Assembly: GCA_035551355.1 (NCBI GenBank)
Contig: DASZNF010000051.1
Span: forward strand, 1-59,155
Origin: DATATV01 sp035551355
Lineage (GTDB): Bacteria; Actinomycetota; Actinomycetes; Mycobacteriales; Pseudonocardiaceae
Length of the DNA stretch: 59,155 nt
Direction: 5' to 3'
Part shown: one piece after another, positions 33,685-41,485 of the stretch
Position numbering within the stretch: position 1 is the first letter of the stretch
Layout of the letters: the number at the start of each line of letters is the position of its first letter
Made by a program: the position numbers and the translations under genes
Notes under the pieces: generated by a model
Seen by the model: the letters and a program-made list of their open reading frames with translations, nothing else
The model's database searches: none
What the model was told of the DNA's origin: nothing

Positions 33685-35127
33685 TCAGCCCCGGGAAACC
33701 CGGATCCCGTACCGGGCCACCCGTCGATAAGCGGTCGCCCGGCTGATCCCCAACGCATCCGCCGCCTTCGTGACGCTCATCCCGTGTTCGGTCAGGCACC
33801 GCACGATCTCGTCCCGCTCCACGGCCTCGATCCGGGTCAGCGTGCTCGGCGCGGACGACAGCACCTCCGGCGGCAGGTGCTGCACATCGACCACGGTGCT
33901 CCGGCTGGCCGCCTCCCGCACCGCCCGGAACAACTGCTCGGCATTCCCCGGCCACGGATATCCGCACAGCGCCCGGGCCGCCGCCGGGGTGAACCGCACC
34001 GCCCGGCGGTGCGCCCGGAAAGCGAAATGCTCGGCCAGCGGCAGGATGTCCGCGCCCCGATGCCGCAGCGGCGGCAACTCCACCACCAGATCCACCAACC
34101 GCGCCAACGGTTCCGGCAACGCGGCCGGCTCGCTCGCGGTCAGGCACAGCGACTGTTTCCCCGCGCTGCCGACGATTCCAGCCAACTCGGCCGCGATCCG
34201 CAACGGCAGCTCGTGCGCCCGCGCGGCAATCACCGCGGTGGCATCCTTGCCCAGCTCCGGTGACCACAACCGCAACCACGCCTCGGCGTCCCGGGCCGAC
34301 GGCGGCCGCGCGTGCAGGATGCGATGACGCGGCCGAATCCTCCGCAGCGCGGTGGCCAGCAACGCGGTCTTGCCCGCGCCCGGCTCGCCCACCACCCCGA
34401 CGCACGAGCCATCGGCCAGTGCCGCCTCGACCTGGGACAGTGCGCCCCGCCAGGCATCGGACAGCGGTTTCGCCGGGGTCGGTGCGTCGTACACCCGGAA
34501 CACCTCGCCGCGCGGCGCGGGGCGTTTCACCGCGCCCCTCCCCCGGGCCAGCATGAGCGTCGCGGTGTGGCTGGCCGCGGTGCGGGCCAGGGCCAGCAGC
34601 AGCCCGGCCGACTGTTGCGACCAGGTGGTCAGGTTGATGCTGCCGAGCAGGGTGCCGTCCACCGGGTGCAGTACCGGCGCGGCGGCGCAGGTGTAGCCGC
34701 GTAGTCCGAGGCAGTAGTGCTCGGCGCCGCGTACCAGCGAGGGAACGCGGTCGGCCAGCGCCAACCCCAGTCCATTCGTGCCGGCTTCCCGTTCGGAGAA
34801 GGCGAATCCGGGGGCGAGGTAGGTGCGGTCCAGTGCCCGGGTGAGGGTGCCTTCGTCGCAGATCCGGCTGAGCACGATGCCGTCGGCGTCGGTGAGCATC
34901 AGGCTGACCGGCTCGTCGGACAGTCCGTCCCGCAGATCCTCCAGCACCTCGTGGCCGCACCGGAAGAACAGCGACTCCTCGTCCACCGAGCCGATGAAGG
35001 CCGGGTTCACCGCGTCCAGCGCCACCCCGTAGGTCTCGCTGCGCAGCCACGAGGCGGACAGCCGGGGCGCGGCCAGCGAGCCGGAATCCGCGCCGGTCGA
35101 GGGCAGGTCGCGACGCTCGATGGACAT
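33685..35127 (-). CDS. GAF/AAA/Fis-type activator resembling MimR/AcoR
   Basis: This 480-residue activator has a GAF sensor domain (about residues 60-195), a reduced AAA+ domain with Walker A G-E-P-G-A-G-K-T at 247-254 and HRGADILPLAEHF, and a C-terminal Fis HTH (SVTKAADALGISRATAYRRV). The GAFTGA loop that contacts sigma-54 is missing, as expected in an actinomycete. MimR of mycobacteria, with the same layout, activates the propane/acetone monooxygenase operon. Here it faces an amidohydrolase-DUF59-alcohol dehydrogenase operon directly. ATG 35127 has a perfect AGGAGG; upstream in-frame starts have none. Confidence 0.85.
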   Translation of the reverse strand: MSIERRDLPSTGADSGSLAAPRLSASWLRSETYGVALDAVNPAFIGSVDEESLFFRCGHEVLEDLRDGLSDEPVSLMLTDADGIVLSRICDEGTLTRALDRTYLAPGFAFSEREAGTNGLGLALADRVPSLVRGAEHYCLGLRGYTCAAAPVLHPVDGTLLGSINLTTWSQQSAGLLLALARTAASHTATLMLARGRGAVKRPAPRGEVFRVYDAPTPAKPLSDAWRGALSQVEAALADGSCVGVVGEPGAGKTALLATALRRIRPRHRILHARPPSARDAEAWLRLWSPELGKDATAVIAARAHELPLRIAAELAGIVGSAGKQSLCLTASEPAALPEPLARLVDLVVELPPLRHRGADILPLAEHFAFRAHRRAVRFTPAAARALCGYPWPGNAEQLFRAVREAASRSTVVDVQHLPPEVLSSAPSTLTRIEAVERDEIVRCLTEHGMSVTKAADALGISRATAYRRVARYGIRVSRG

Positions 35128-35195
35128 CGGCGCACCTCCTTGGACGCGTAGTCGCCACTGCGACCCTCGCACACCGATGAGATCGATCTCCACTC

Positions 35196-35220
35196 TCGGC
35201 GTCTCAGGTTGAGACGCCGA
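35196..35220. promoter_or_regulatory. Perfect inverted repeat upstream of the amidohydrolase operon
   Basis: Two 11-bp arms, tcggcgtctca (35196-35206) and tgagacgccga (35210-35220), are separated by three bases. The dyad is 98 bp upstream of the amidohydrolase start and 69 bp upstream of the regulator start. It is the likely binding site for the Fis-type HTH of the MimR-like activator. Confidence 0.6.
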
Positions 35221-35318
35221 TCACCCCTTTGGGCGAGACCGGCTGCCTAACGTTCCGCCCCATACGCGGCCACCCTCCGGCGTCGAAACCGGAGAAAGCG
35301 GAAAAAGGGAGCACAACG

Positions 35319-36335
35319 ATGTACTCGCACAACGGTGATGACTACTTCATCGTCGACGCGCACGTCGCGCTGTGGGACGCCCGCCCGGACAACCAACGCA
35401 ACATCCACGGCAAGCAGTTCATCGACTGCTTCTACGACTACCACCGCAACCTGTCCCCGGAGTCCGAGGTCTGGCCCTACGAGGAGTACCTCTACCAGGG
35501 CGGCGAGCGGCTGATGCGGGACCTGTTCGACAACGGGTACGTCGACCACGCCATCTTCCAGCCGGCCCACCTCGGCGAGTTCTACAACACCGGGTTCGGC
35601 CAGACCGAGGAGGCGTTCGCGCTGGCCAAGGCCCACCCGGACAAGCTGACCTACAACCACAACTGGGACCCGCGCAACGGTGAACAGGGGCTCAGGCAGC
35701 TGCGCGAGGACGCCAAACGCTTCGGTCTCAAGGGCGCCAAGCTCTACACCGCCGAGTGGCACGGCGACTCGCGCGGCTACAAACTGGACGACCCGTGGTC
35801 CTACCGGTACCTGGAGGCCGCGCAGGAGGAGGGCATCCGCAACATCCACATCCACAAGGGCCCGACCATCCGGCCGCTGGACCGGGACGCGTTCGACGTG
35901 GCCGACGTGGACAAGGTGGCCACCGACTTCCCGGACCTGAATTTCGTGATCGAGCACTGCGGCCTGCCCCGGCTGGAGGACTTCTGCTGGATCGCCACCC
36001 AGGAGCCGAACGTGCACGCCGGGCTGGCCGTGGCGATGCCGTTCATCCACACCCGGCCCAAGTACTTCGGCCAGATCATCGGCGAGTTGTTGTACTGGCT
36101 GGACGAGAACCGCATCCAGTTCTCCAGCGACTACGCGATCTGGACGCCGCGCTGGCTGGTCGAGGCGTTCGCGAACTTCCAGATCCCCGAGGAGCTCACC
36201 GAGTACGCCCCGCTGACGGTGGACCAGAAGAAGAAGATCCTCGGCCTGAACGCCGCCGCGATGTACGACATCCCGGTGCCCGCGGAACTGCGGCTGCCCA
36301 TCGAGGAGCCGCAGGACGTGGCGGTGGCCGGATGA
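35319..36335 (+). CDS. Amidohydrolase family 2 protein of the mim/prm type
   Basis: This 338-residue TIM-barrel protein belongs to the amidohydrolase-2/ACMSD-like group that accompanies binuclear-iron propane/acetone monooxygenase genes. Visible barrel motifs are IVDAHVALWD (only one His of the usual HxH pair), HNWDPRNGEQG, FGLKGAKLYTAEW, FVIEHCGLPR and FSSDYAIW with the metal-binding aspartate. In the mim clusters its role is unclear and it may help the hydroxylase mature. ATG 35319 has an agggag site. It starts a three-gene operon in which each gene overlaps the next by ATGA. The monooxygenase subunits are absent from this locus. Confidence 0.85.
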   Translation: MYSHNGDDYFIVDAHVALWDARPDNQRNIHGKQFIDCFYDYHRNLSPESEVWPYEEYLYQGGERLMRDLFDNGYVDHAIFQPAHLGEFYNTGFGQTEEAFALAKAHPDKLTYNHNWDPRNGEQGLRQLREDAKRFGLKGAKLYTAEWHGDSRGYKLDDPWSYRYLEAAQEEGIRNIHIHKGPTIRPLDRDAFDVADVDKVATDFPDLNFVIEHCGLPRLEDFCWIATQEPNVHAGLAVAMPFIHTRPKYFGQIIGELLYWLDENRIQFSSDYAIWTPRWLVEAFANFQIPEELTEYAPLTVDQKKKILGLNAAAMYDIPVPAELRLPIEEPQDVAVAG

Positions 36336-37042
36336 CCGACCGGCGCACGAGCGCGGTGCGCGCGCTGGACGCGGTGGTCGACCCGGAACTGGACGAGCCG
36401 ATCACCGACCTGGACTTCGTCCGCTCGGTCGAGGTCGCCGGGGACCGGGTCGAGGTGCATCTGCGGCTGCCCACCAGTTTCTGCGCGCCCAACTTCGCCT
36501 ACCTGATGGCCGCCGACGCCAAGGACGCGCTGGACGCGCTGCCCTGGACCGGCGAGGTGGTGGTCGAACTCGACGATCACCACGATTCGGAGCTGATCAA
36601 CGCCGGACTGGCCGCGGCCGCGGGCTATCGCGGCACGTTCGCCCACGAGGCCCTGGAAAGCCTGGACGAGCTGCGGATCACCTTCCAGCGCAAAGCCCAC
36701 ACGGCCGCGATGGAACGCGCCCTGACCCGCCTGTTGCGGGCCCGTCCGGAGCTGCGCGAGTCAGAGCTGGGCGGCATCACCCTCGGCGAACTGCCCGCGG
36801 ACGAGGTGACCGAGGCGTTGCTGCGCCGCCGCGCCGCGGTCGGCCTGCCGGACACGCCCGGCTCCCCGGTGCTGGTTGATCACACCGGTGCCGGGTACCC
36901 GGCCGAGCAGGTGCCGCTGCGGCTGCGGATGGCCCGATCGACCCGGATCTCCATCGAGGGCAACGCGCACTTCTGCCGGGGTCTGCTGCGCACCCGCTAC
37001 CCCGACACCGTGAAACCGAACCCGAAGGAGCGAGCATCATGA
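36332..37042 (+). CDS. DUF59/MIP18-domain protein of the mim/prm type
   Basis: This 236-residue protein begins with a DUF59 domain (residues 5-90): VRALDAVVDPELDEPITDLDFVRSVEV followed by LRLPTSFCAPNF with the conserved cysteine. DUF59 proteins such as SufT help in iron-sulfur or iron-centre assembly. The C-terminal 140 residues are specific to the version found beside propane monooxygenase genes. It overlaps the amidohydrolase upstream and the alcohol dehydrogenase downstream by four bases each. A role in iron-centre assembly is inferred; in this locus its usual client enzyme is missing. Confidence 0.8.
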   Translation: MTDRRTSAVRALDAVVDPELDEPITDLDFVRSVEVAGDRVEVHLRLPTSFCAPNFAYLMAADAKDALDALPWTGEVVVELDDHHDSELINAGLAAAAGYRGTFAHEALESLDELRITFQRKAHTAAMERALTRLLRARPELRESELGGITLGELPADEVTEALLRRRAAVGLPDTPGSPVLVDHTGAGYPAEQVPLRLRMARSTRISIEGNAHFCRGLLRTRYPDTVKPNPKERAS

Positions 37043-38064
37043 GGGCAGTCCAGGTCACCGGATACCACCAGCCGTTGCGGTTGACCGAGATTCCCGAGCC
37101 GACCCCGGTCGAGCCCTACGACGTGATCGTGCGCATCGGCGGTGCCGGGGTGTGCCGGACCGATCTGCACATCCTGGAAGGGCAGTGGGCGGAGAAGTCC
37201 GGGGTGGCGCTGCCTTACACGATCGGGCACGAGAACGCGGGCTGGGTGCACGCGGTGGGCAGCGCGGTCAGCAATGTCGCCGAGGGCGACAAGGTGATCG
37301 TGCACCCGCTGGTCACCTGTGGCCTGTGCCGGGCCTGCCGGTCCGGTGACGATGTCCACTGCGAGCAGAGCAAATTCCCCGGCATCGACACCGCCGGCGG
37401 CTACGCCGACTACCTGCGCACCTCGGCCCGCAGCGTGGTGAAACTGGACGATTCGCTGGCCCCGGCCGACGTGGCCGCGCTGGCCGATGCCGGCCTGACC
37501 GCCTATCACGCGGCGGCCAAGGCGGCGAGCCGGTTGGGGCCGCGGGACACCTGCGTGGTGATCGGCGCGGGCGGCCTCGGCCACATCGGTATTCAGGTGC
37601 TCAAGGCGCTCACCGCGGCCAAGCTGATCGTGCTGGACCGCAACAAGGATGCGTTGGCACTGGCCGAATCCATCGGCGCCGACCACGGTGTCCTGGCCGA
37701 CGGCGGCCACGTGGACGCGGTGCTGGCGCTGACCGGCGGCGCGGGCGCGCAGGTGGTGGTCGACTTCGTCGGCGAGGGCGGCAGCACCGCCGAGGGGTTG
37801 CGGGTGCTGCACGAGGCGGGCGACTACCACGTGGTGGGCTACGGCGAGAACCTCACGGTGCCCACGATCGACGTGATCTCGGCCGAGATCAACGTGATCG
37901 GCAACCTGGTGGGCAGCTACAACGACCTGTGCGACCTGATGGAACTGGCCGCGCGGGGCCTGGTGAAGCTGCACACCAGGACCTACCCGCTGGAGAAGTT
38001 CCAGGACGCCATCGACGATCTGGACGCGGGCCGAGTTCGCGGCCGGGCCATTCTGGTGCCCTGA
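37039..38064 (+). CDS. Zinc-dependent alcohol dehydrogenase
   Basis: This 341-residue medium-chain dehydrogenase oxidises an alcohol with NAD(P). The catalytic zinc ligands are C39 (GVCRTDLH) and H64-E65 (GHENAG). The structural zinc is held by C94, C97, C100 and C108. The Rossmann motif is GAGGLGHIG, and the acidic residue after strand 2 (VLDRNK) favours NAD. Homologues in the mim/prm clusters oxidise the alcohol formed from propane or acetone. It ends the operon, followed 17 bp later by a 26-bp palindrome. Confidence 0.9.
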   Translation: MRAVQVTGYHQPLRLTEIPEPTPVEPYDVIVRIGGAGVCRTDLHILEGQWAEKSGVALPYTIGHENAGWVHAVGSAVSNVAEGDKVIVHPLVTCGLCRACRSGDDVHCEQSKFPGIDTAGGYADYLRTSARSVVKLDDSLAPADVAALADAGLTAYHAAAKAASRLGPRDTCVVIGAGGLGHIGIQVLKALTAAKLIVLDRNKDALALAESIGADHGVLADGGHVDAVLALTGGAGAQVVVDFVGEGGSTAEGLRVLHEAGDYHVVGYGENLTVPTIDVISAEINVIGNLVGSYNDLCDLMELAARGLVKLHTRTYPLEKFQDAIDDLDAGRVRGRAILVP

Positions 38065-38081
38065 CCGGCTTTTCGCCGGGA

Positions 38082-38107
38082 ACGGCGCGGGACCGGTCCC
38101 GCGCCGT
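38082..38107. terminator. 26-bp perfect palindrome after the alcohol dehydrogenase operon
   Basis: The arm acggcgcgggacc (38082-38094) is followed directly by its exact reverse complement (38095-38107). As a hairpin it gives an 11-bp GC-rich stem with a ccgg loop, 17 bp after the stop. It probably ends the operon; an operator for the XRE gene at 38157 is the other option. Confidence 0.6.
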
Positions 38108-38156
38108 CCTGGCGGCGGGCGACACCGGTCCTCGCCCCAGCGGGCACACTGGCGGG

Positions 38157-39050
38157 GTGGGACGCGATGACGACTTCGGTGCCCTGTTGCGGACGTTCCG
38201 GTCCCGGCTGCGGCCGGACGCGGCCGGTATCCGGCCTGCGCCGCCGGCCGTCCGCCGGGTGCCCGGCCTGCGCCGCGACGAGTTGGCGCGGTTGTCCGGG
38301 GTGTCGACCGAGCACCTCACCCGGCTGGAACAGGGCCGCCGCCACCCGTCGCCGAGCACGGTCGACGCGCTGGCCGGGGCACTACGCCTGAGCCACGACG
38401 AGCACGAGCGGCTCCGCCTGCTGGCCGGATTCGCCGCGCCCCAGCCCGGATCCCGGCCTTCCGCCGGTGTGCCGCACGAGATCACCGAGCCGGCCCGCCG
38501 CATGCTGGAGCGGCTGCCGGAGGTGCCCGCCTGCGTGTGTGACGCGGCCTGGACGGTGCTGGCGGGCAACCGCGCCTGGCGGGCGTTCGGCTGCCGCGCG
38601 GCCTCGGGCGATGTGGGCCGGCACGGGCGCAACATGGCGTGGCGGCTGTTCACCGGCGCACCGACGAATGTGCTGCGCTCGCCCGAACATCTGGCCGGGG
38701 TCAAAGCAGCCGCGGTCGCCGACCTCCGCCTCGCGCTGCGCCGCTATCCCACCGACACCGCGCTGCACGAGCTGGTCGCCAGTCTCCGCGCGACCAGCCC
38801 CGAGTTCGCCGACCGCTGGGACCGCGCGGACACCGCCGAATACCACCCGGATCAGCTGATCGTCGAGGATCCCGAACTGGGCCCGATCCGGCTGGACAAG
38901 GACGTGCTGCGGATCGAGCCGGGCGATCTCCGGGTCGTCGTGTTCACCGTTCCGGCCGACCCGCCGGATCGTCAGGAAGCGTTCTCCCCACCGGTTCCAT
39001 GTAGAACCGGGCCTGCCCGATCGCATCACCCTCCGCCACCACGACGATGA
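38157..39050 (+). CDS. XRE-family regulator with MmyB-like ligand-binding domain
   Basis: This 297-residue protein has an N-terminal HTH_31-type domain (LRRDELARLSGVSTEHLTRLEQGRRHPS, about residues 38-66) and an MmyB-type ligand-binding domain (CVCDAAWTVLAGNRAWRAF, then NMAWRLFTG and EFADRWDRADTAEYHPD). Members often control a neighbouring dehydrogenase. GTG 38157 opens the frame directly before the domain; no good ribosome site is visible. The last 20 or so residues are proline/arginine-rich and do not look like family sequence. They overlap the 3' end of the opposite gene by 107 bp, so the original stop may be lost. Confidence 0.82.
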   Translation: MGRDDDFGALLRTFRSRLRPDAAGIRPAPPAVRRVPGLRRDELARLSGVSTEHLTRLEQGRRHPSPSTVDALAGALRLSHDEHERLRLLAGFAAPQPGSRPSAGVPHEITEPARRMLERLPEVPACVCDAAWTVLAGNRAWRAFGCRAASGDVGRHGRNMAWRLFTGAPTNVLRSPEHLAGVKAAAVADLRLALRRYPTDTALHELVASLRATSPEFADRWDRADTAEYHPDQLIVEDPELGPIRLDKDVLRIEPGDLRVVVFTVPADPPDRQEAFSPPVPCRTGPARSHHPPPPRR

Positions 39051-39336
39051 CGCCGCGCTGCCAGAACTCCGGCGCGGCCCCGTCGTCACCGCGGAACTCC
39101 CACTCGCCCCAGATCTCGTTCCCGGACTCGACCCGCGCGGTCACCGTGGCCCGCATTCCGGGATATTTGGCGAAAAGCGCCTCCCAGTTGCGCCGCACGT
39201 GGTCCGGCCCGGTGAAACCGCGGCCGGGATGGGCGGGAAAATCCACCGCGTAGTCCGGCGCGAAACAGCTCACGAGCGCATCGAGATCATGTGTGTTGAT
39301 CGCCGCGACCAGCCGGTCCACCACGGAAGCTGCCAT
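38944..39336 (-). CDS. SnoaL-like/NTF2-fold protein
   Basis: This 130-residue single-domain NTF2-fold protein begins MAASVVDRLVAAINTHDLDALVSCFAPDYAVDFPAHPG, with the typical helix-helix-strand opening. It ends with the strand ARFYMEPV. Family members include polyketide cyclases, isomerases and many of unknown role; no substrate can be assigned. A GGGAG site precedes ATG 39336. The last 15 or so codons extend past the usual family end and overlap the convergent XRE gene. Confidence 0.8.
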   Translation of the reverse strand: MAASVVDRLVAAINTHDLDALVSCFAPDYAVDFPAHPGRGFTGPDHVRRNWEALFAKYPGMRATVTARVESGNEIWGEWEFRGDDGAAPEFWQRGVIVVVAEGDAIGQARFYMEPVGRTLPDDPAGRPER

Positions 39337-39415
39337 CGTGTTCTCCCTTTTGCCTGTAGGTCGCGTCCACCGTAACGGGCCCCGGGGGGATACGGCCTGG
39401 GCCAGTTTGTACCCG

Positions 39416-40012
39416 TCAGGACTCCTGGCGGGGCGCGCCGTACCAGCGCCAGCGCGTCGGCCGTTCCCGATCCGGCAGATCCAGTCGGCCGGTGGCCCAC
39501 TGAAGCACCGACCAGGAATCGGTGTCGGCGGAGCCGGGATCGACATGTGGAAACAGCCGAGCCAGGACCCGGGTGCAGAGATCGCGGGATGGCTCGAGAT
39601 GCAGGCCGAGTCCGCGCGCCATGTCCTCGCCGTGCAGGAGGGCCTCGGCGCAGCCCATGGCCGCGAACCCTTCCGGATCGGCATTGCCCATCGGGTGATA
39701 CGCCCGGACATCAGCCGCTGCGGACCGCACGGCCGCCGCGAGGATTCCGCCGCCGGTCACGGCGAACTCCAGCACCTCGGCAGCGGAGGCGTCCTTTTCC
39801 GCGGCGGCCTGGAACCGGACGTACCGATCGGCGGGCCGGGCCACGAGTTGCGCCGCATAGGACAGCAGGCAGTCGCCGAGATGCTCGGCGGTGTGCCGGC
39901 AGTCCCACTCACCTGTCCCCGCAACGGTTTTCCAGTCCCGGTCGGTCGCGACGCCCACGGTGGCCAGCAGGCCGGCCAGGGCCGCGTCCAGGTCATCGGC
40001 GGTGATCGTCAT
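39416..40012 (-). CDS. Mycothiol-dependent maleylpyruvate isomerase N-terminal (DinB-like) family protein
   Basis: This 198-residue protein of the DinB/MDMPI four-helix fold has the metal-binding histidines in WDCRHTAEHLGDCL (about residue 41) and LLHGEDMARGLG (about 128). It has only the N-terminal domain typical of TIGR03086-like proteins. The family uses mycothiol, the main actinobacterial thiol; the substrate of this member is unknown. ATG 40012 is used, and its first codons overlap the tail of a LysR remnant read in another frame of the same strand. Confidence 0.8.
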   Translation of the reverse strand: MTITADDLDAALAGLLATVGVATDRDWKTVAGTGEWDCRHTAEHLGDCLLSYAAQLVARPADRYVRFQAAAEKDASAAEVLEFAVTGGGILAAAVRSAAADVRAYHPMGNADPEGFAAMGCAEALLHGEDMARGLGLHLEPSRDLCTRVLARLFPHVDPGSADTDSWSVLQWATGRLDLPDRERPTRWRWYGAPRQES

Positions 40013-40190
40013 GTGTCCTCCGGTTGGTGTCCGCGCCGCTGATCTCGGCGAGGGTGTCGCGGACCAGGCCGCGCAGCCAGCGATGGGCGCTGTCCCGATC
40101 GTGCCGGGTGTGCCAGGCCGTCACGGCTGGGATCTCGGGTGGGGGCAACGGTAGTGGGTGGGTGCGCACGCGTTCAGCCACTGGATGCTC
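39993..40190 (-). pseudogene. LysR-type regulator, C-terminal remnant
   Basis: Read on the minus strand from about 40190 to the stop at 39993, the frame gives a LysR C-terminus: LPLPPPEIPAVTAWHTRHDRDSAHRWLRGLVRDTL. This is the usual end of the effector domain (xxxWHPRHDxDPAHRWLR). Nothing upstream in this or other frames supplies the HTH or the rest of the domain, and the DUF6924 gene begins 77 bp away on the other strand. It is a broken gene whose first 250 or so codons are gone. Its 3' end overlaps the start of the isomerase-like gene by 20 bp. Confidence 0.65.
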
Positions 40191-40266
40191 ACCACCGCGC
40201 CCGCCGACTGAATACGTGTGGGATCGTTTCGCTGGTTTCTTCGTATCGGCTGGGGAGGAGATCTTC

Positions 40267-41340
40267 ATGGGGGCGGATTCGCTCGACGTGTTCGTGTTCC
40301 GCATGTGGGACAACACGAACACGGTGGAGGGCTGGGCGCCCGGCCCTCGCCTGCTGGTGCACGTGGCCGCGGGCGGCAGCCCGGAGCTGGAACACCTCTC
40401 CTGGACGACAGAAGACGGCACCGAGTGCGCGCTGGCCTTCGCGCCGGGCATGAGCACCTGCGCCGGGCATCGCCGGGACGCCGAGGCCCACGTCGTGGCC
40501 ATTCGCGGCGAACTCGACGAAACCGGCAGCGCCCGGCAGGACGCGGCCGAATTGCCGGCCTACGAGTTCGACACGGAATTCCTGGACGTGCAGTGGCATA
40601 AGGCCGGGCCGCTGCGATTGCTGGTGGACGACGGCCGGGAGGCCCCGCCCCGCTGGGTCTCCTGGCGCGACCGGTCCGGCCTGGCCTGTTCCCTCGGGCT
40701 GTGGTCGCCGAGTTGGTCGGGCGAGTCGGATCAGTTCAAGGTCGCCGGGATGACGTTGAAGAAGGCCAGCGTGTTCGCCGGTTACCGCCAACCCGGTGGT
40801 GAGGTGCCCGCGGTTTTCCGGGGAATCTGGGGCAATGCCGCTCCGGCCGCACCGACGATCGTCGAGGAGCCCGGCGAGCCCGAGCCGTTGCCCGAGGTGC
40901 CGGATGGCACGCCGGAACTGCCCGCACTGCGGTCGGTTCCGTTGGTGCGCACCGATTTCTCCGACGACGAAGCCTGGGCCGCAGCGCACGGCGCGGTGAC
41001 CGCCGACCGCGAGATGTCGTTCGGCGAGGTGTTCAGCGCGAACGTGGAACCGTTGGACGACAACCGGTTCGCCGGGTTGAGCGCGGGTCAGCTGGCGCAG
41101 CTGGTGCCCGAGGACACGCACTGGTCGCTGCTGCTGGTGGCCGACGAGGCCACCATGACCTCACCCGAACACCACGTGCTGGTGGTGGATCTGCACGAGG
41201 AACTCCTGGGCCGGACCTTCCGCGCGACCCCGCCCGCGGTGCAGGAGATCGAGAACAACCTGTCCATCGCCAACATGGACTGGGAGGATTTCGCCGACTC
41301 CGCCGACCCGGACGGTATCGTGCGACCGATGCTCACCTGA
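40267..41340 (+). CDS. DUF6924-domain protein
   Basis: This is a 357-residue protein of unknown function. The C-terminal 130 residues match DUF6924 (LVRTDFSDDEAWAA, then LVPEDTHWSLLLVADEATMTSPEHHVLVVDL and NNLSIANMDWEDFADS). The N-terminal 210 residues are beta-rich with many tryptophans (WVSWRDRSGL, LWSPSWSG) and were not recognised. A proline/glutamate linker (residues 198-220) joins the halves. GGGGAGGAG at 40252-40260 sets ATG 40267. No signal peptide or membrane helix is visible, so it is probably cytoplasmic. Confidence 0.75.
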   Translation: MGADSLDVFVFRMWDNTNTVEGWAPGPRLLVHVAAGGSPELEHLSWTTEDGTECALAFAPGMSTCAGHRRDAEAHVVAIRGELDETGSARQDAAELPAYEFDTEFLDVQWHKAGPLRLLVDDGREAPPRWVSWRDRSGLACSLGLWSPSWSGESDQFKVAGMTLKKASVFAGYRQPGGEVPAVFRGIWGNAAPAAPTIVEEPGEPEPLPEVPDGTPELPALRSVPLVRTDFSDDEAWAAAHGAVTADREMSFGEVFSANVEPLDDNRFAGLSAGQLAQLVPEDTHWSLLLVADEATMTSPEHHVLVVDLHEELLGRTFRATPPAVQEIENNLSIANMDWEDFADSADPDGIVRPMLT

Positions 41341-41344
41341 CCGA

Positions 41345-41368
41345 TCCGAGGGGCCGTCCGAGGGGCCG
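41345..41368. repeat. Tandem repeat of 12 bp
   Basis: The 12-mer tccgaggggccg occurs twice in a row, directly after the stop of the DUF6924 gene. A shorter pair, ccgagcgtg, follows about 20 bp apart. No function is apparent. Confidence 0.6.
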
Positions 41369-41485
41369 AGCGTGACGGCGCCGACCGAGCGTGGTGCCCG
41401 GCGCGATGTTCGGGTGTGGCGACGGGTGATCGTTGGTGATCGGCTACTCTGCCCCCGCCACCCACTGGATCATCCCGGAGGAACC

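Noticed and set aside
33685..35127. Sigma-54-dependent activator
   Set aside because: The domain order is NtrC-like, but the GAFTGA loop is absent and the organism is an actinomycete. The gene is better read as a MimR/AcoR-type activator working without sigma-54.
41372..41485. N-terminal extension of the SnoaL-like gene
   Set aside because: The extra residues are not family-like, lie in repeat-bearing DNA, and GTG 41486 has a proper GGAGG site.
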